From Bacillus badius NBRC 15713 (GTDB lineage: Bacteria > Bacillota > Bacilli > Bacillales > Domibacillaceae): 60,085 bases of DNA. The notes below the pieces were generated by a model. It worked only from the letters and a program-made list of their open reading frames with translations, did no database searches and was not told where the DNA came from. The translations under genes were made by a program, and so were the position numbers. Shown piece after piece: positions 51,045 to 60,028 of this stretch. Position 1 is the first letter of the stretch, and every line of letters starts with the position of its first letter. Location of the stretch: NCBI RefSeq assembly GCF_001591605.1, contig NZ_BCVF01000025.1, positions 1-60,085 of the forward strand, written 5' to 3'.

Positions 51045-51422
51045 ATGGAACGAGACGGGTATGTATCACTCTGGACAGGGACGTTTAAAACAAATGCTGA
51101 CCTTCAGCAGTATCTTCTTATCTCCTATAATGAAGATGGGGACGCTGTTCCGTCGGAATTTGAAAAAGATGTTCAAATTGATTACTATGATGAGGATTTT
51201 ATGGAAGCTGAGTTTTTTGAAGAGACAATCAATCATCTTGCGGCGCTGCTAGAGGGATGTTCATACGATGATGCCGTGATTCCTGGTTTTACTGAGCTGC
51301 AAGGGGAAACTTTGACCGATGGTGTCAATAGTTTCATCTTGCTGTACGATTTTCAATACAGAGAGAAGCAGCCAAACGTTTTAAACCGCGTGAAGTATAG
51401 AGGAAGTATCAGATATAAATAG
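51045..51422 (+). CDS. Imm22-like orphan immunity protein
   Basis: A 125-aa acidic protein starting at ATG 51045 behind GTAGGAGGGGG. The pattern SLWTGTFKTNADLQQYLLISYNEDG, SEFEKDVQIDYYDEDFMEAEFF, SYDDAVIPGF and NSFILLYDFQY fits the Imm22 family of polymorphic-toxin immunity proteins. No toxin gene is adjacent, so it would be an orphan, protecting against a rival's toxin. Assignment is by motif memory only. Confidence 0.6.
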   Translation: MERDGYVSLWTGTFKTNADLQQYLLISYNEDGDAVPSEFEKDVQIDYYDEDFMEAEFFEETINHLAALLEGCSYDDAVIPGFTELQGETLTDGVNSFILLYDFQYREKQPNVLNRVKYRGSIRYK

Positions 51423-51511
51423 TTTTTTCTTAATCATGTGCATGAAAAAGACGCTTCACTCCTTAATTATGCTATATTTAAAAAAGAATACATAGCGGGG
51501 GTAGTGAATCT

Positions 51512-52135
51512 ATGAAAATGTCTATCACAAGAGGACTGGCAGAATTAAAGCTTTTAGATAAACGCATCCAATCGACGATGAGGGCAACGCCATTTATTAG
51601 CTATGCTGTGGGAGATAAGCCAGTCAGCGGCTTTGCTGCGACAAAAGAATTTGAGGAAAAGGCTAAATCAACTTACCAATCAACATTAGACTTGATTAAG
51701 CGGCGCAACGCTATTAAATCTGCGATCGTGTTGTCTAATGCGATGACGCATGTAGAGGTGGCCGGCGAAAAATACACAGTAGCTGAAGCGATAGAGCGGA
51801 AAACCTCGATCCAATATGAGCAGCGGCTGCTGGAGAAAATGAAGCAAGAGTTTGCCGCTGCAACCAGAGAGGTCGAACAAATTAATGACGAGGTGAAGCA
51901 GCAGCTTGACCATCAGCTGGAAGTGCTATATGGCCGTGAAGCGAAGCTGAAGGTGGAAGAAAGCAACGAATTAACGAAAAGCTACCGCGAAAAACACGAG
52001 GCGAAAGTGGTCGATCCGCTAAAGCTCCGTGATAAATATGAAAAGCTTGAAAAACAGATTGATGAATTTCTGGCAGAGGTTGATTTTGTATTGTCTACTT
52101 CAAATACATTGACAGAAATTGAAGTTCCTGAGTAA
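51512..52135 (+). CDS. coiled-coil protein, unknown
   Basis: A 207-aa, charged, mostly helical protein starting at ATG 51512 behind GCGGGGG. ITRGLAELKLLDKRIQSTM opens the protein, residues about 105-175 form a coiled coil (YEQRLLEKMKQEFAAATREV, LKLRDKYEKLEKQIDEFLAE). No membrane segment. Proteins with this start occur in phage and mobile regions of Bacillaceae as far as I recall, but I cannot name a family. Confidence 0.75.
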   Translation: MKMSITRGLAELKLLDKRIQSTMRATPFISYAVGDKPVSGFAATKEFEEKAKSTYQSTLDLIKRRNAIKSAIVLSNAMTHVEVAGEKYTVAEAIERKTSIQYEQRLLEKMKQEFAAATREVEQINDEVKQQLDHQLEVLYGREAKLKVEESNELTKSYREKHEAKVVDPLKLRDKYEKLEKQIDEFLAEVDFVLSTSNTLTEIEVPE

Positions 52136-52179
52136 ATAAATAGAAGGTTAGTTAGTCGAAAATCAATAAAACTGAACAG

Positions 52180-52428
52180 GTGCTGGCGGCTTTGACCTTA
52201 CAGCCGCTAACTCTTACTGTAATCAAATATAGTGATCATTTTGGTGGGGAATCTCCCGCGACGGTAAAAGCTCAAAGCTTAAAGCTCAAAGCTGAAAGTT
52301 CAAGAGTCAAACTTCTTTTTGTTCAAAGATCAAGCTTCAAAGTTGATACGTTCGATAAAATCCATGAGAACGGCTTATACGGCGGTTGTTCATCGGCCGG
52401 ATTGATTGCCGCATGGCTGACTAGCTAA
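52180..52428 (+). other. doubtful frame with internal AAAGCTC-type repeats
   Basis: A GTG-initiated 82-codon frame without ribosome binding site fills much of the 397-base gap 52136-52532. It contains a run of short near-repeats (AAAGCTC, AAAGCTT, AAAGCTG, AAAGTTC) at about 52269-52310, giving VKAQSLKLKAESSRVKLLF. The C-terminus LYGGCSSAGLIAAWLTS looks protein-like. It could be a degraded gene with slippage-prone repeats. Confidence 0.3.
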
Positions 52429-52440
52429 CAAGTACATGCA

Positions 52441-52475
52441 AAAGAAAAAGCATCCTTCGGGGTGCTTTTTCTTTT
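52441..52475 (+). terminator. strong terminator
   Basis: AAAGAAAAAGCATCC pairs with GGGTGCTTTTTCTTT around a TTCG loop. The T-rich right arm fits termination on the plus strand; the A/T content would allow both directions. Confidence 0.8.
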
Positions 52476-52532
52476 GCAAGGGCGGATGGCTGGCAACTAA
52501 AACGCTGGCAGCGAGCAATCTGCCAGCTCAGT

Positions 52533-52703
52533 TTAAATCATTTTCTTCATGCCGCACTTCCGGCATTCGCGGAGGAAAATACCGTCTTTCATGGAACTTT
52601 TAAACTGCGCATTTCCGCAGTTATCACAACGGCCGGCAATGACATCTGGATGCTCTCTGTAGTCATAAATCACTGTTAAGTCATACTCTTTCTTTTCTTC
52701 CAT
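52533..52703 (-). CDS. small zinc-ribbon protein, 56 aa
   Basis: ATG at 52703 follows AAAGGTG. The product has two C-x-x-C knuckles, RCDNCGN and ECRKCGM, 20 residues apart, after an acidic N-terminus (MEEKKEYDLTVIYDY). This is a classic zinc-ribbon layout and probably binds nucleic acid or a protein partner. The exact family is not recognised. Confidence 0.7.
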   Translation of the reverse strand: MEEKKEYDLTVIYDYREHPDVIAGRCDNCGNAQFKSSMKDGIFLRECRKCGMKKMI

Positions 52704-52743
52704 GATGTTCACCTTTCTCTTGAAGTCCTGTGATTATTTTACC

Positions 52744-52941
52744 ATGGAAAAACCGAAGGAGAAATGCCTGTTTTCTAATGCTAAGGGCACAAGACCGGCA
52801 AAGGATGGAAGAAAGGCAATCGGAGACTCTGTGACTTGCGTCTTCGCTGCAGCGTTTGCCACCCAAGCCACCGTTAAAAAAAGGGAAAGTTCCTTTAAGG
52901 AGGATGACGAATCTAAATTTATTTACAAATTACTTCAATAA
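52744..52941 (+). other. questionable 65-codon frame upstream of the TetR gene
   Basis: The frame starts MEKPKEKCLFSNAKGTRPAK with no ribosome binding site and overlaps the zinc-ribbon gene's upstream region. I have a vague memory of similar sequence scattered in Bacillaceae genomes, which would make it a repeat rather than a gene; unverified. Confidence 0.25.
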
Positions 52942-52968
52942 ATTATAATTAAATTAGAACGTTCGTTC
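52922..52968 (+). promoter_or_regulatory. promoter and TetR-type operator
   Basis: TTTACA (52922-52927) and TATAAT (52944-52949) are spaced by 16 bases. GAACG-TT-CGTTC (52957-52968), a perfect inverted repeat, covers the expected transcription start. A weaker version (AAACG-TC-TGTTT) lies 35 bases further. The arrangement fits autorepression by the TetR protein encoded next. Confidence 0.65.
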
Positions 52969-53028
52969 AAAAGTGCAGTAGTTTTCAATCGAGTTAAAAC
53001 GTCTGTTTCACTGGAAGAAAGGGGCAGA

Positions 53029-53628
53029 GTGTTGACTAAAAGGCGTTACGATAGTGAAAAGGTGAAAAAAGAGATTATGGAAAGCGCATTATTGTTGTTT
53101 TCACAAAATGGATATAATCAAACGTCCGTTGCCGATCTATCGAAAGCTTCAGGCTACAGTAAAGGGCATATTTATTACCATTTTCAAAATAAAGAAAAGC
53201 TGTTTGTCTTGTTAGCCAGAAAAACTATAGAGGAGTGGCATGAGAAATGGATAAGGAAAGCGGCTGCTTACTCTTCCGCAACAGAGAAACTATATGGAAT
53301 GGCGAGGCATGTTCTTTATAATTACCAGACACCTCTTTTAAAGTCAGGGCAGGAGCTGGCGTCCAACCCGGATTCCAGTGCAGGCTTGGTAAAAGAATTA
53401 TACGATTTATCGATTGTTCCAAAGAATGCTTACCGGGCCGTTTTGCAGGAAGGAATGGATAATGGAGAATTTGCTATTGAGAACATGGATGAATCGGCTA
53501 TCTTGCTTGAAGCCTGGCTAAGAGGATTATGCCAGCTCACCAGCATTCAGGAATTAAGTGAGCTTGAACCTCTTCTTAATGAGGCCATAACTATTTTTTT
53601 AAGGTCCATCAGCAAGGGCGATACTTGA
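53029..53628 (+). CDS. TetR/AcrR-family transcriptional repressor
   Basis: A 199-aa regulator. GTG at 53029 or TTG at 53032 may be the start; AAAGGGG favours the latter. The N-terminal helix-turn-helix is MESALLLFSQNGYNQTSVAD, LSKASGYSKGHIYYHFQNKE. The C-terminal ligand domain is all helical. It probably represses itself through the inverted repeat in its promoter and may also act on the YitT gene 79 bases downstream. Confidence 0.93.
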   Translation: MLTKRRYDSEKVKKEIMESALLLFSQNGYNQTSVADLSKASGYSKGHIYYHFQNKEKLFVLLARKTIEEWHEKWIRKAAAYSSATEKLYGMARHVLYNYQTPLLKSGQELASNPDSSAGLVKELYDLSIVPKNAYRAVLQEGMDNGEFAIENMDESAILLEAWLRGLCQLTSIQELSELEPLLNEAITIFLRSISKGDT

Positions 53629-53706
53629 ATGTGAGTGAACAGGAATCAGTAAAAAAAGAGTGTTATGTACATTTGTAAATAAAAAATATTAGAAGCGAGG
53701 GGTTTG

Positions 53707-54579
53707 ATGAGTGCAATCAAAAAAAACAGCCCGAATCAATTAAAAATTATTGCTCGGGCATTCTTAGTCATTCTTGGGGGAGTGATCGCGGCCTATGGGC
53801 TAGAAACGGTATTAATTCCAAACAACGTATCTGACGGAGGCGTGACGGGTCTAAGTATCGTCGGCTCGCAGCTATTCGGATTGCCGTTGGGCGTCCTTAT
53901 TGCCATTATGAATATCCCCTTTATTTGGTTAGGGTATCAGCAAATTGGGAAAAGCTTTGCGATTTATTCGACTATCGGCATTGCTTCACTGGCTGCCAGC
54001 ACTAGCCTTATGCATCATATCCCGGCTATTATTGAAGGAGATACGTTGTTGGTTACTGTTGTCGGCGGGATTATTCTCGGTTTTGGAATGGGTCTGGCTT
54101 TGCGGAATGGGGGCGCATTAGATGGAATCGATATGCTGGCGGTGCTGCTCTCTCGAAAATTGCCGTTTGGGACAAGTGATCTCATTCTTTTTTTAAACCT
54201 GTTTGTATTTATTTTCGTATCATTTGTGTTTGGCCTGCAAGGAGCCATCCTCTCAGCCATTGCTTATTTTATTGCTTCTAAGGTGATTCACATCGTGGAA
54301 GAGGGCTTAAGCGGTTCTAAAACCTTTAAGATTATTACGACTCAGCCCGAATTAATGGTAGAGACGATTCGCGATCGTTTAGGCCGGGGAGCAACATATA
54401 ATGAAGTTTACGGCGGTTATTCCCATGAGAAGTTTATAGAAATCACCTGCGTGATTAACCGGTTAGAAGAAAGTAAAATGAAGGAAATCATTAACGAAAT
54501 TGACGAAACTGCTTTTGTGACCGTATATGACACTGCAGAGGTAAAGGGCGGCAATTTCAGAAAGCGCAACATCCATTAA
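53707..54579 (+). CDS. YitT family membrane protein
   Basis: A 290-aa protein starting at ATG 53707 behind GAGGGG. Five or six transmembrane helices cover residues 15-190 with the family motif PNNVSDGGVTGLSI and GGALDGIDMLAVLL. The C-terminal DUF2179 domain (about 205-285) has TFKIITTQPELMVETI and RGATYNEVYGGYSHEKF. It resembles YitT/YqfU-type transporters of unknown substrate. Confidence 0.93.
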   Translation: MSAIKKNSPNQLKIIARAFLVILGGVIAAYGLETVLIPNNVSDGGVTGLSIVGSQLFGLPLGVLIAIMNIPFIWLGYQQIGKSFAIYSTIGIASLAASTSLMHHIPAIIEGDTLLVTVVGGIILGFGMGLALRNGGALDGIDMLAVLLSRKLPFGTSDLILFLNLFVFIFVSFVFGLQGAILSAIAYFIASKVIHIVEEGLSGSKTFKIITTQPELMVETIRDRLGRGATYNEVYGGYSHEKFIEITCVINRLEESKMKEIINEIDETAFVTVYDTAEVKGGNFRKRNIH

Positions 54580-54725
54580 ATGAAAATCAGCAAACAGAGG
54601 ACAAGATGAAACGTGGCGGCAGCTGCCAAGCTGCTGCGATGATTTCAGCCTTTAGCTTATGAGACTGTAAGGGCGCTGGCCAGCATTGTCATGGAAAGGG
54701 CATAATAAAAAATGGAAAGAGACCC

Positions 54726-54941
54726 TTATTTGAAGAAAAGTGCGGCGATGATTGCACCTAGTATAATCGCCAGGAGAAGTATGCCAGTCCCTCTCCAGCC
54801 TAAGCTGCCTAACCAATCGGCAAGAAATCCGGTTTCAGCCCTGTTAAATGCATCGTTCATATTTCCAATAGGGTTTCTTTTTAATTCCTCTTGTCTCAGT
54901 CGTTCTCTTTTTCTTTCAGGCATTTCTTTGTCTTCCCTCAT
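54726..54941 (-). CDS. DUF6366 family small membrane protein
   Basis: A 71-aa protein with a charged N-terminal half (ERKRERLRQEELKRNPIGN), the conserved AETGFLADWLGSLGWRGTG and a C-terminal transmembrane helix ending ALFFK. This is the pattern I know as DUF6366 in Bacillaceae. The start at 54941 lies behind GGCGGGAAA. Function unknown. Confidence 0.8.
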   Translation of the reverse strand: MREDKEMPERKRERLRQEELKRNPIGNMNDAFNRAETGFLADWLGSLGWRGTGILLLAIILGAIIAALFFK

Positions 54942-54996
54942 TTTCCCGCCTCCATCTTCTATGATTTTTCTCTTTTTTAAACAAAATTAGCTTTAA

Positions 54997-55113
54997 AGGG
55001 ATGACAACAAGGTTGCCGCGTTGCGTGATGTCCTTGAACGATTAAATAACGAAATAGCGAACATGCGAAAAGAGAGCTTTAAATACGCATGGTTACAGGA
55101 TAGGTTTGATTAA
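54997..55113 (+). other. coding-looking remnant
   Basis: A 38-codon frame without ATG reads KVAALRDVLERLNNEIANMR and KESFKYAWLQDRFD before a stop, which looks like the C-terminus of a helical protein. A TTG could start it after AAAGGG. Probably the tail of a lost gene. Confidence 0.3.
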
Positions 55114-55232
55114 CATATTTCAGACTGAGCAACGGCTTTCCACTCTAATTGTTTTATCTTCCAATTTACTTTTTTGTTAATTTTTTGTAATGTTTTTGTG
55201 TAATACTTTTTAAAAAACTGAGGAGGGAAACG

Positions 55233-55370
55233 ATGGGAACTATCGTTGGGATAGCGCTTATACTAATTGTATTTTTCGCCAGCAGCCTAATTGAAAAGCA
55301 TTTAAAGGCCATTAAAGATCAAGATGACACGATGATTAAGCTGTTGGATGAAATAAATAGGAAATCCTGA
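55233..55370 (+). CDS. small single-span membrane protein with helical tail, 45 aa
   Basis: ATG at 55233 follows GAGGAGGG. One transmembrane segment (IVGIALILIVFFASSLI) precedes an acidic coiled tail (KDQDDTMIKLLDEINRKS). The stop codon lies in a perfect 20-bp palindrome (55364-55383). The architecture resembles the convergent 59-aa protein at 55569-55748. Confidence 0.6.
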   Translation: MGTIVGIALILIVFFASSLIEKHLKAIKDQDDTMIKLLDEINRKS

Positions 55371-55394
55371 TTTTAAAATCAGGAGCAGAGCAAA

Positions 55395-55493
55395 GTGAAG
55401 AAAGAGGCACTTATATGGCCAGTTGGGCTGCTGCTGACATTCATATGTCCACTCCTTTATTTTCATTTGTTAGAGTTCGCTTTTGTGAGATGA
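55395..55493 (+). CDS. possible 32-aa hydrophobic peptide
   Basis: GTG at 55395 lies nine bases after AGGAG. The peptide begins MKKEALIWPVGLLLTFICPL and is one membrane helix with a basic start. It follows the 45-aa membrane protein by 24 bases. Could be a real microprotein or chance. Confidence 0.35.
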   Translation: MKKEALIWPVGLLLTFICPLLYFHLLEFAFVR

Positions 55494-55568
55494 CAATTTC
55501 CGCATGTTTGTATCGTCAATTTCAACACCTTCCTGAAGATCATCCTGTTTGTTCTATCACCTGCTGGA

Positions 55569-55748
55569 CTAATGATTTTTATGCTTTAATAACAGTATGA
55601 TTTCATCCAACTTTTTATTTATTCCATCTAATTGATCTGCTTTTTCAGCAGAACGATTTAGTATATGCCGTATAAATAAGATAAACGAAAGGGCTCCGGA
55701 AATAAACACGATCGCTAGTAAGACAAGTTGTGTGATAAAAGCACTCAT
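55569..55748 (-). CDS. small single-span membrane protein with coiled-coil tail, 59 aa
   Basis: ATG at 55748 follows GGAGG at seven bases. The transmembrane helix (about 3-27, ITQLVLLAIVFISGALSFIL) is followed by a coiled-coil region (AEKADQLDGINKKLDEIILL). No family recognised. Confidence 0.65.
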   Translation of the reverse strand: MSAFITQLVLLAIVFISGALSFILFIRHILNRSAEKADQLDGINKKLDEIILLLKHKNH

Positions 55749-55904
55749 CAATCATCCTCCAATCATTATTTGTATAATCGTACCATATTTTACACGGGAT
55801 GGGATAAGCGAATGTTGGCAAGCCGCATGGATGCAGAAGGAGCTCTGAACATAACAAATAGTGTAAACAAGTATGTCCCTCTTTAATGATAGAGGGACAT
55901 TATT

Positions 55905-56129
55905 TCAGTAGAGCGGTTCGCGGTTCTGGCAGGGAGGAAACTCATTAATATCTTGAATCAGGCGGTAATCATACTGTTTTAGCGCGAATTGAGTTTTATA
56001 CAAATATTCAATGACAAACACTTTTCCGCCGGCTACACGGCATAGAATGCCTGAAGTTCCTTGACCGTTAGCGAATGAGATTCCTACGGGCTGACCAATC
56101 AACCGCCTCACTTTATTTTGCCATGGCAT
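55905..56129 (-). CDS. hypothetical beta-rich protein, 74 aa
   Basis: The start at 56129 (MPWQNKVRRLIGQPVGISF) follows AAAGGAG. The pattern GQPVGISFANGQGTSGILC, GKVFVIEYLYKTQFALKQYD is a small beta-barrel (SH3-like) layout, and the end is INEFPPCQNREPLY. Similar short proteins are common in spore formers. Function unknown. Confidence 0.65.
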   Translation of the reverse strand: MPWQNKVRRLIGQPVGISFANGQGTSGILCRVAGGKVFVIEYLYKTQFALKQYDYRLIQDINEFPPCQNREPLY

Positions 56130-56305
56130 GTTGATCACTCCTTTACGGCAGTTTATGTAGACCATTACGTTAAGTGCCTATTAAGCTGGCTGTTTTTTCT
56201 GAAGAGCCACGATGCTTTACGGAAGTTGGATGAAGGAAGTACAAGCCTGTGCCAGGTGAAGAAAAAAGGTGGGTGAATATAGACTGTGTGATAGTGAACA
56301 GACAT

Positions 56306-56357
56306 AAAAACTCCCCCGAATAAGGACTTTTTAACTTGTCCTTATTCGGGGGAGTTT
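56306..56357 (-). terminator. terminator of the carboxypeptidase gene
   Basis: A 20-bp perfect stem (56308-56327 with 56338-56357) is followed by a T-run on the minus strand. Confidence 0.92.
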
Positions 56358-56380
56358 ATGATTGATTCTTTTTCGTTCGT

Positions 56381-57648
56381 TTAAAAGATCGATTTCCACA
56401 ACAAGATGGCCCAATTTTCTTTTTCAACAGATTCACCAGCGATGAGGTCAATGGTCGCTTGCTTTTTCAAATCCGGGGTTAAGTATTGTTCGTTTGGGCC
56501 AGTGAGCTCCATGGTGCCTAATTTTTGGCCTTTTTTAATGGGAGCAACAAGCCTTTCTTCGTTAAGATGTAATTTTCCTTTAATGGCTTGATCCGCTGCT
56601 TTCGGTGTCATGACACAGGATGAGCCGGTTGCATCAAGGGAGACCTTTTCTTTTTTGCCGTCTTTAACAGCGGGCTTTTGTTCTTTTGCTAATAAGTAAT
56701 CAGCCGGTTGTACAGGTTTGCATTCCCACTGCTTAAAGCCGTAATCAAGCAATTTTTTTGTTTCCATGAACCGTGCTTTGGAAGAAGGTTTCCCTTCCTT
56801 ATTTTCGGCGCCGATCACGACAGAGATCAGTTCTCTGTCACCGCGCTTCGCATGGGCAGTGAAACCATAGCCTGCTGCTTCATTTCTGCCCGTTTTCATC
56901 CCGAGAATGCCTTCATAAGAATATTTCCCGCCGGGCAGCATTTCATTCGTATTGATCATCTCAATCACCTGGCTGTCAGTTACATAAAAGGCCTTCTTCT
57001 CTATTGTTTCAACAGCTAGTTCTTTAGGGAACTCCTTTGTCAGATGATAAGCGAGCAGAGCAAGATCCTTGGCGGACATGTGATTTTCGTCATTAGGCTT
57101 TGTCCCTTGTACTTCATAGGGATGAATGTCTTGATTGTTTAAGCCAGATGTGTTGACAAAATGAGAGCGGCTTAGCTTCAGCTGCTTGGCTTTGTCATTC
57201 ATCATTTGAACGAATTGCTGATCGGTCTTGCCAGCCATTTCTCCGAGTGCACGGCTGGAGGCATTGGCAGAAACTATCATCATGGAATCGTATAGCTCTT
57301 TCAGTGTATATTCCTCTCCTTCATAAAGAGGAATATTGCTTAGTCCAGCTTTCGTTGATAAAGCCTGGTCAATTGTTTTGGCTTTATATACGTCATCCCA
57401 AGAAAGTTTCCCTGTTTTTATTTGTTCAAGAACAATGTACTGAGTCATCATTTTTGACATACTGGCAATAGGGAGGGATTGGTCAGCGTTTTTGTGGTAT
57501 AGAATTTTCCCTGTTTTGACATCAATTAGAATAGCGGCCTTCGCGCGGACATCGAAAGGAGTGTTCGCAAAGGACGATTTCGGCAGCATGACCATCATTA
57601 AGACCATGCATAGGAAAATGGAGAACCATTTTCTGTAGTGTTGCTTCA
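56381..57648 (-). CDS. dacA: D-alanyl-D-alanine carboxypeptidase (PBP5-type)
   Basis: A 422-aa penicillin-binding protein. The start at 57648 (MKQHYRKWFSIFL) follows AAGGAGAG. A signal peptide (1-27, ending SFA) precedes the S11 peptidase with SMSK, SAN (VSANAS) and KTG (GMKTGRNEA) active-site motifs. The PBP5 C-terminal domain follows, and the end (ENWAILLWKSIF) is an amphipathic membrane anchor. It removes the terminal D-Ala from peptidoglycan stem peptides. Length and anchor fit DacA better than sporulation DacB/DacF, though that is a judgement. Confidence 0.88.
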
Positions 57649-57898
57649 TTTCGTTCACTCTCCTTAGCTGCATATCTAGCAAAAGTCATTATAACACAGA
57701 GAATGATCTTGAAAAGGACCGGATGAGCAATCAGCTATTTTGCTGAATAACCGGGGGCAAGCGGTAGAGGATTTTAAAAATAGATGTTGCCTGTTTGCCT
57801 ATAATGACAATTACTGATTTACGGCCCGTTCAAATTTTTGAAACATTTTCTCCTTCCCATGCGTATGTTTAATAGACAACTTTTGAAAGGAGCTCATC

Positions 57899-59566
57899 AT
57901 GGGGAGCATTTTTTTATTTTCACTTATTATTGGTTTGATATCTGCCCTGATTCTTGTACCCGTTTTTCCGAATAAAACCGAAGGCAAGCAGCCGGTTAAG
58001 GGGTTTCTGGCAGGAGCCGCTGTTGTGCTTGTTCCTGCTGTTTTTGGCTTTTACTACCTGACGAATCTAGACTATAATGTCGCATCGGTCTGGCCGTTAT
58101 TGATCATTGTGTCGGCAGCCGGCGCGGTGTTTTCGGTGGGGACAGAGCGACTAGTGAAGGCTGGTCTCTTTGTTGTAAGTTTAGCAGTAGGAGGCTATTT
58201 CCTCACGGCCTTTGTATTCAATGCAGATGAAAAGTTTGAAACAGCCAAAATGGCAGAGAAGGTAGAAATTAAATCTTTCGATGAAAAGGAAACACCAGCC
58301 AGTGTTCCGCCAAAATTCGCGCGCAATAAAATGAAGAAGGCTTTTGGACAGGTGCCGAACACGAGCTATTACGAGCTTGGAAGTCTGCAAGTGCAAAAGG
58401 TTAATGGGGAATATGTGTATATTGCGCCAGTGGAGTTTTCGGGTTTTTTCAAGTGGCTAAATGGAGATAAAGTACCCGGTTATTTTACCATCAGCGCCAC
58501 GGATTCCTCGGCCAATCCCAAGTTTGTGAAGGCAGAGATGGCCTATACACCGTCTGCTTATTTTAATAAAAATATTGAGCGCCACATCCGTATGAAGTAT
58601 CCGAAGCGCATTTTCTACGGGGAGCCGCAATTAGAGGTTGATGATCAAGGGAAGCCGCACTATATCCGGACATATGGCGAATTTGTTTCAGCGCGCAACG
58701 GGTTTAAAGCGCAAGGAATTGTGTCAGTTAATCCGAAAACGGGGGAAACAAAAGCGTATGCGCTCTCTGAGATTCCAGATTTTATTGATGGAGCGATTTC
58801 TCCTGAAACAGTGAGTCTTCAAAACAGTTATTACGGAAATTACATTCATGGATTTTGGAACAGCAAATTCGGCAAATCAGACGTAAAGCTTCCTTCTGAT
58901 GAAGGAACAGAAGCCAACGTCAGCCCGGTTTTTAACGAGAAGGGTGAAATGTATTACTTCACTGACTTTACAAGCCCGAAAGAAGGGGTGGATTCCATGC
59001 TGGGGTACTCGCTGACCAATGCCAGAACGGGAAAAGCCACTTATTACACAGGGAACCTGGAAGAGTCGTATATGGATTCACAAGGAGCGCTGCAAATTAT
59101 CGAAAAGAAATTTATTGAGAAGAAATGGAAAGGACAAATGCCGATTCTGTATAATTTTTATGGGGAAGCCAGTTGGCTAACGCCTGTACTGGATAGCAAC
59201 GGCTTTTTGCAAAATTACTTTATTGTGTCTGCTGCTAATCCGGAAATTTCGGTATCAGGAATAACGCCAAATGAGGCGTTAAGGCAATATAAAACAGCGC
59301 TGCAAAGAGGCGGGGGCACAGTTGACGGCAGCTCGAAAGCAGAAGAGAAGAAAGTCAGCGGAAAGGTATTAAGGGTGTACAAAGAGAAATCCGGCGACTT
59401 TACGCTTGTTTCCTTCTTATTAGAGAACCGCCAGAGCTATGTTGTTTCTTCTGAAAATACGCCTGTTGCGATCTATTTGCAGGAAGGCGATCAGGTAAGC
59501 ATGGCCTATTTAGAGACTGGAGAACAATTTTTGCCTGTTAAAGAGCTGAAGATTAAAGGGTTATAA
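57899..59566 (+). CDS. large membrane protein with extracytoplasmic domain, unknown
   Basis: A 555-aa protein starting at ATG 57899 behind GAAAGGAG. Four hydrophobic segments lie in residues 1-110, then about 440 residues of soluble beta-rich sequence (VQKVNGEYVYIAPVEFSGFF, YIRTYGEFVSARNGFKAQGI, VSVNPKTGETKAYAL), which recalls PepSY-like repeats, and a C-terminal OB-like stretch (KVSGKVLRVYKEKSGDFTLV). I do not recognise the family with certainty. Confidence 0.8.
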   Translation: MGSIFLFSLIIGLISALILVPVFPNKTEGKQPVKGFLAGAAVVLVPAVFGFYYLTNLDYNVASVWPLLIIVSAAGAVFSVGTERLVKAGLFVVSLAVGGYFLTAFVFNADEKFETAKMAEKVEIKSFDEKETPASVPPKFARNKMKKAFGQVPNTSYYELGSLQVQKVNGEYVYIAPVEFSGFFKWLNGDKVPGYFTISATDSSANPKFVKAEMAYTPSAYFNKNIERHIRMKYPKRIFYGEPQLEVDDQGKPHYIRTYGEFVSARNGFKAQGIVSVNPKTGETKAYALSEIPDFIDGAISPETVSLQNSYYGNYIHGFWNSKFGKSDVKLPSDEGTEANVSPVFNEKGEMYYFTDFTSPKEGVDSMLGYSLTNARTGKATYYTGNLEESYMDSQGALQIIEKKFIEKKWKGQMPILYNFYGEASWLTPVLDSNGFLQNYFIVSAANPEISVSGITPNEALRQYKTALQRGGGTVDGSSKAEEKKVSGKVLRVYKEKSGDFTLVSFLLENRQSYVVSSENTPVAIYLQEGDQVSMAYLETGEQFLPVKELKIKGL

Positions 59567-59602
59567 TAAACCATTGAACAACAATTAACAGTGTGAAAAA
59601 GA

Positions 59603-59659
59603 CCGGGCCGACCCGAAAAGTCATGTTTCATGAGCTTGTGGGTCAGCTCCGGCTTTTTA
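59603..59659 (+). terminator. terminator after the 555-aa gene
   Basis: A branched GC-rich stem (CGACCC with GGGTCAGC, inner TCATG/CATGA) ends in GGCTTTTTAC. Confidence 0.65.
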
Positions 59660-60028
59660 CTGCGAACTAATTTAATTTATGAGGATTACGGCACAGGAAG
59701 GTGAACTATTCACCTTCCTGTTTGTCGATAGAAGGGGGGTGGAATGAGATCATTTCGAACCCCTCCTCTTTTTAGATGGTTTTCAAGCTTATTTGCTTAA
59801 AATCACGGGATTGATGCTTGGTGCCCGCTTCTGAGTACAATTCTTCCATCAAGGTATAAATAAAAGAAAAACTATCACTGCCTCCATTTGACGAATCAGA
59901 TGATTCTGTGGTACAAGCTAGTCGAGAGCGATCCGATCTATTTGGCCCCGTTGGATGGGAGGGTATTTCGAACACTTCTTCCTCATCTCAATCGTTTTGT
60001 ACGGCTGTCCTGCCTTTATAGCCTTTCT
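59660..60028. other. 369-base stretch without a supported gene
   Basis: It holds a 13-bp hairpin (about 59693-59705 with 59709-59721) followed by TTTG, and two similar TTTCGAAC segments (59753 and 59969). A minus-strand GTG frame at 59772-59975 has no ribosome binding site or recognised family. It may be the edge of a degraded mobile or repeat-rich segment. Confidence 0.4.

Noticed and set aside
59772-59975. 67-codon minus-strand frame as a transposase fragment
   Set aside because: No transposase motif, no ribosome binding site and no inverted repeats could be identified.
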